Part shown: piece by piece, positions 11,071 to 12,524 of the stretch | Layout of the letters: the number at the start of each line of letters is the position of its first letter | Numbering within the stretch: the stretch's first letter is position 1 | NCBI GenBank assembly: GCA_937904375.1 | Contig: CALDIG010000195.1 | Span: 1 to 12,524 of the forward strand | DNA from: an uncultured Prevotellaceae bacterium | GTDB taxonomy: Bacteria > Bacteroidota > Bacteroidia > Bacteroidales > Muribaculaceae | Direction of reading: 5' to 3' | Length of the DNA stretch: 12,524 nt | Notes under the pieces: model-generated | What the model was told of the DNA's origin: nothing | What the model saw: only the letters and a program-made list of their open reading frames with translations | The model's database searches: none | Position numbers and translations under genes: made by a program

Positions 11071-12524
11071 ATGAACATCTTAGAACTTAGTGAACAAGAG
11101 ATAGTTAGGCGCAATAGTTTGAACCAGTTGCGTGAGTTGGGAATCGACCCTTATCCAGCTGCCGAGTATGTGGTAAACGCTTGGAGCGACGAGATAAAGG
11201 CGAGTTTTAAAGACGACGAGGAACCTCGCCAGGTGAGCGTGGCAGGACGCATCATGACACGCCGCATCATGGGCAAGGCTTCGTTTATGGAGCTTAAAGA
11301 CTCGAAGGGCCGCATACAGGTGTACATCAGCCGCGACGACCTATGTCCTGACGAGAACAAAGACCTCTACAACGTGGTGTTCAAGAAGCTGCTCGACATT
11401 GGCGACTTCGTGGGCATCGAGGGTTATGTGTTCCGCACGCAGACCGGCGAGATTAGCGTTCATGCCCAGTCGCTCAAAGTGCTGAGCAAGAGCCTCAAGC
11501 CGCTGCCCATCGTCAAGGTGAAGGACGGCGTGACCTACGACGCCTTCGACGACCCAGAGCTGCGCTACCGTCAGCGCTACGTCGATCTGGTGGTGAACGA
11601 GGGAGTGAAAGACACCTTCCTCAAGCGCGCCACAGTGCTGCGCACCATGCGCCAAGTGCTTGACGAGGCGGGATACACCGAGGTCGAGACCCCTACCCTG
11701 CAAGCCATCGCTGGCGGTGCCAGCGCGCGCCCCTTCATCACGCACTTCAACGCGCTGGGCATCGACATGTATATGCGCATCGCCACCGAGCTATACTTGA
11801 AGCGCCTTATCGTGGGCGGCTTCGAGGGCGTGTATGAGATTGGCAAGAACTTCCGCAACGAGGGTATGGACCGCAACCACAACCCCGAGTTCACCTGCAT
11901 GGAGCTATATGTGCAATATAAGGACTACAACTGGATGATGTCGTTCACCGAGCAGCTGCTAGAGAAGATTTGCATCGCCGTGAACGGCACCACCGAGAGC
12001 GTCATCGACGGCAAGACCATCAGCTTCAAGGCTCCCTACCGCCGCCTGCCCATCCTCGACGCCATCAAGGAGAAAACCGGCTACGACTTGAGCGGAATGG
12101 ACGAGACGCAAATCCGCGAGGTGGCTCAGAAGCTCAACATCGAGGTTGACGAGACAATGGGCAAAGGCAAACTCATCGACGAAATCTTCGGCGAGACCTG
12201 CGAGGGCACATTCATACAGCCCACCTTCATCATCGACTACCCCGTGGAGATGTCGCCACTCACCAAGATGCACCGCAGCAAGCCAGGACTCACCGAGCGC
12301 TTCGAGCTGATGGTAAACGGCAAGGAGGTGGCCAACGCCTACAGCGAGCTTAACGACCCCCTCGACCAGGAGGAGCGCTTCAAGGAGCAGATGCGACTCG
12401 CCGATAAGGGCGACGACGAGGCAATGGTAATCGATCAAGACTTCCTGCGCGCTCTGCAATATGGCATGCCGCCCACGAGCGGTATAGGAATAGGCATCGA
12501 CCGCCTCACCATGCTAATGACTGG
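11071..12524 (+). CDS. lysS: Lysyl-tRNA synthetase, class II (partial, 3' end beyond the window)
   Basis: This cytosolic enzyme charges tRNA-Lys with lysine using ATP. The visible 484 codons start MNILELSEQEIVRRNSLNQL, typical of Bacteroidales LysRS. An OB-fold anticodon-binding domain (about 55-160, with VAGRIMTRRIMGKASFMEL) is followed by the class II core: motif 1 (GYTEVETPTLQ, about 201-211), motif 2 (KNFRNEGMDRNHNPEFTCME, about 259-278) and motif 3 (GIGIGIDRLTMLM, about 471-483). No frameshift is seen. The family is about 575 residues in Bacteroidales as I recall, so roughly 90 residues lie outside. ATG 11071 is the first good start. No TAnnTTTG box is evident in 10998-11070, so transcription may come from an unrecognised promoter or from upstream. 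Confidence 0.96.
   Translation, partial: MNILELSEQEIVRRNSLNQLRELGIDPYPAAEYVVNAWSDEIKASFKDDEEPRQVSVAGRIMTRRIMGKASFMELKDSKGRIQVYISRDDLCPDENKDLYNVVFKKLLDIGDFVGIEGYVFRTQTGEISVHAQSLKVLSKSLKPLPIVKVKDGVTYDAFDDPELRYRQRYVDLVVNEGVKDTFLKRATVLRTMRQVLDEAGYTEVETPTLQAIAGGASARPFITHFNALGIDMYMRIATELYLKRLIVGGFEGVYEIGKNFRNEGMDRNHNPEFTCMELYVQYKDYNWMMSFTEQLLEKICIAVNGTTESVIDGKTISFKAPYRRLPILDAIKEKTGYDLSGMDETQIREVAQKLNIEVDETMGKGKLIDEIFGETCEGTFIQPTFIIDYPVEMSPLTKMHRSKPGLTERFELMVNGKEVANAYSELNDPLDQEERFKEQMRLADKGDDEAMVIDQDFLRALQYGMPPTSGIGIGIDRLTMLMT

Noticed and set aside
11341..12459. Minus-strand frames of 134 and 166 codons
   Set aside because: Antisense to lysS, which is clear over the whole stretch.

Overview
The window looks like a chromosomal segment of a Bacteroidales bacterium, most likely Prevotella or a close relative. 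The promoters have the Bacteroidetes form (TTTG, about 19 bases, TAnnTTTG), starts are AT-rich with few Shine-Dalgarno sites, LysRS and AroA read as Bacteroidales versions, and two secreted proteins are built from gingipain-type 'cleaved adhesin' domains, FN3 domains and a SusE/F-like C-terminal domain. All family names come from reading the translations; no search was run.

Layout. Bases 1-51 look like the 5' end of a group II intron on the minus strand, directly after the terminator (52-82) of a large secreted adhesin-like protein (105-3596, minus). Next come a repeat-rich gap, a small membrane-anchored Cys-rich protein (3978-4397, minus), an AAA ATPase of the Bacteroidetes ATPase_2 type (4489-5613, minus) and aroA (5708-7036, minus). 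A second repeat-rich gap (7037-7764) holds a 33-bp tandem array leading into a fragment of another ATPase. Then a paralogue of the first adhesin follows on the plus strand (7765-9687). After it lie a three-gene module DUF3791 / DUF3990 (ADP-ribosyltransferase-like) / DUF3791-like (9795-10751), an antitoxin-like gene (10794-10997) whose toxin is reduced to five codons, and the start of lysS (11071 to the window end).

How it fits together. The two adhesin-like proteins are divergent, share a signal peptide plus jelly-roll plus SusE/F-like architecture, have about 93% DNA identity over 206 bp near their 3' ends, and each carries the same roughly 110-bp element upstream in the same orientation relative to the gene. 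This suggests an inverted duplication around the ATPase/aroA block. The 9.7-11.0 kb stretch looks like a toxin-antitoxin island in front of the housekeeping gene lysS.

Most unusual features: (i) aroA keeps an open frame and its catalytic motifs although four different repeat sequences lie inside it in frame, one identical over 25 bases to an intergenic copy in this window; (ii) the terminator-linked group II intron start; (iii) the ART-like module with a DUF3791-type gene on each side; (iv) the Walker B Asp-to-Gly change in the ATPase; (v) promoters overlapping terminators at 5.65 and 9.74 kb.
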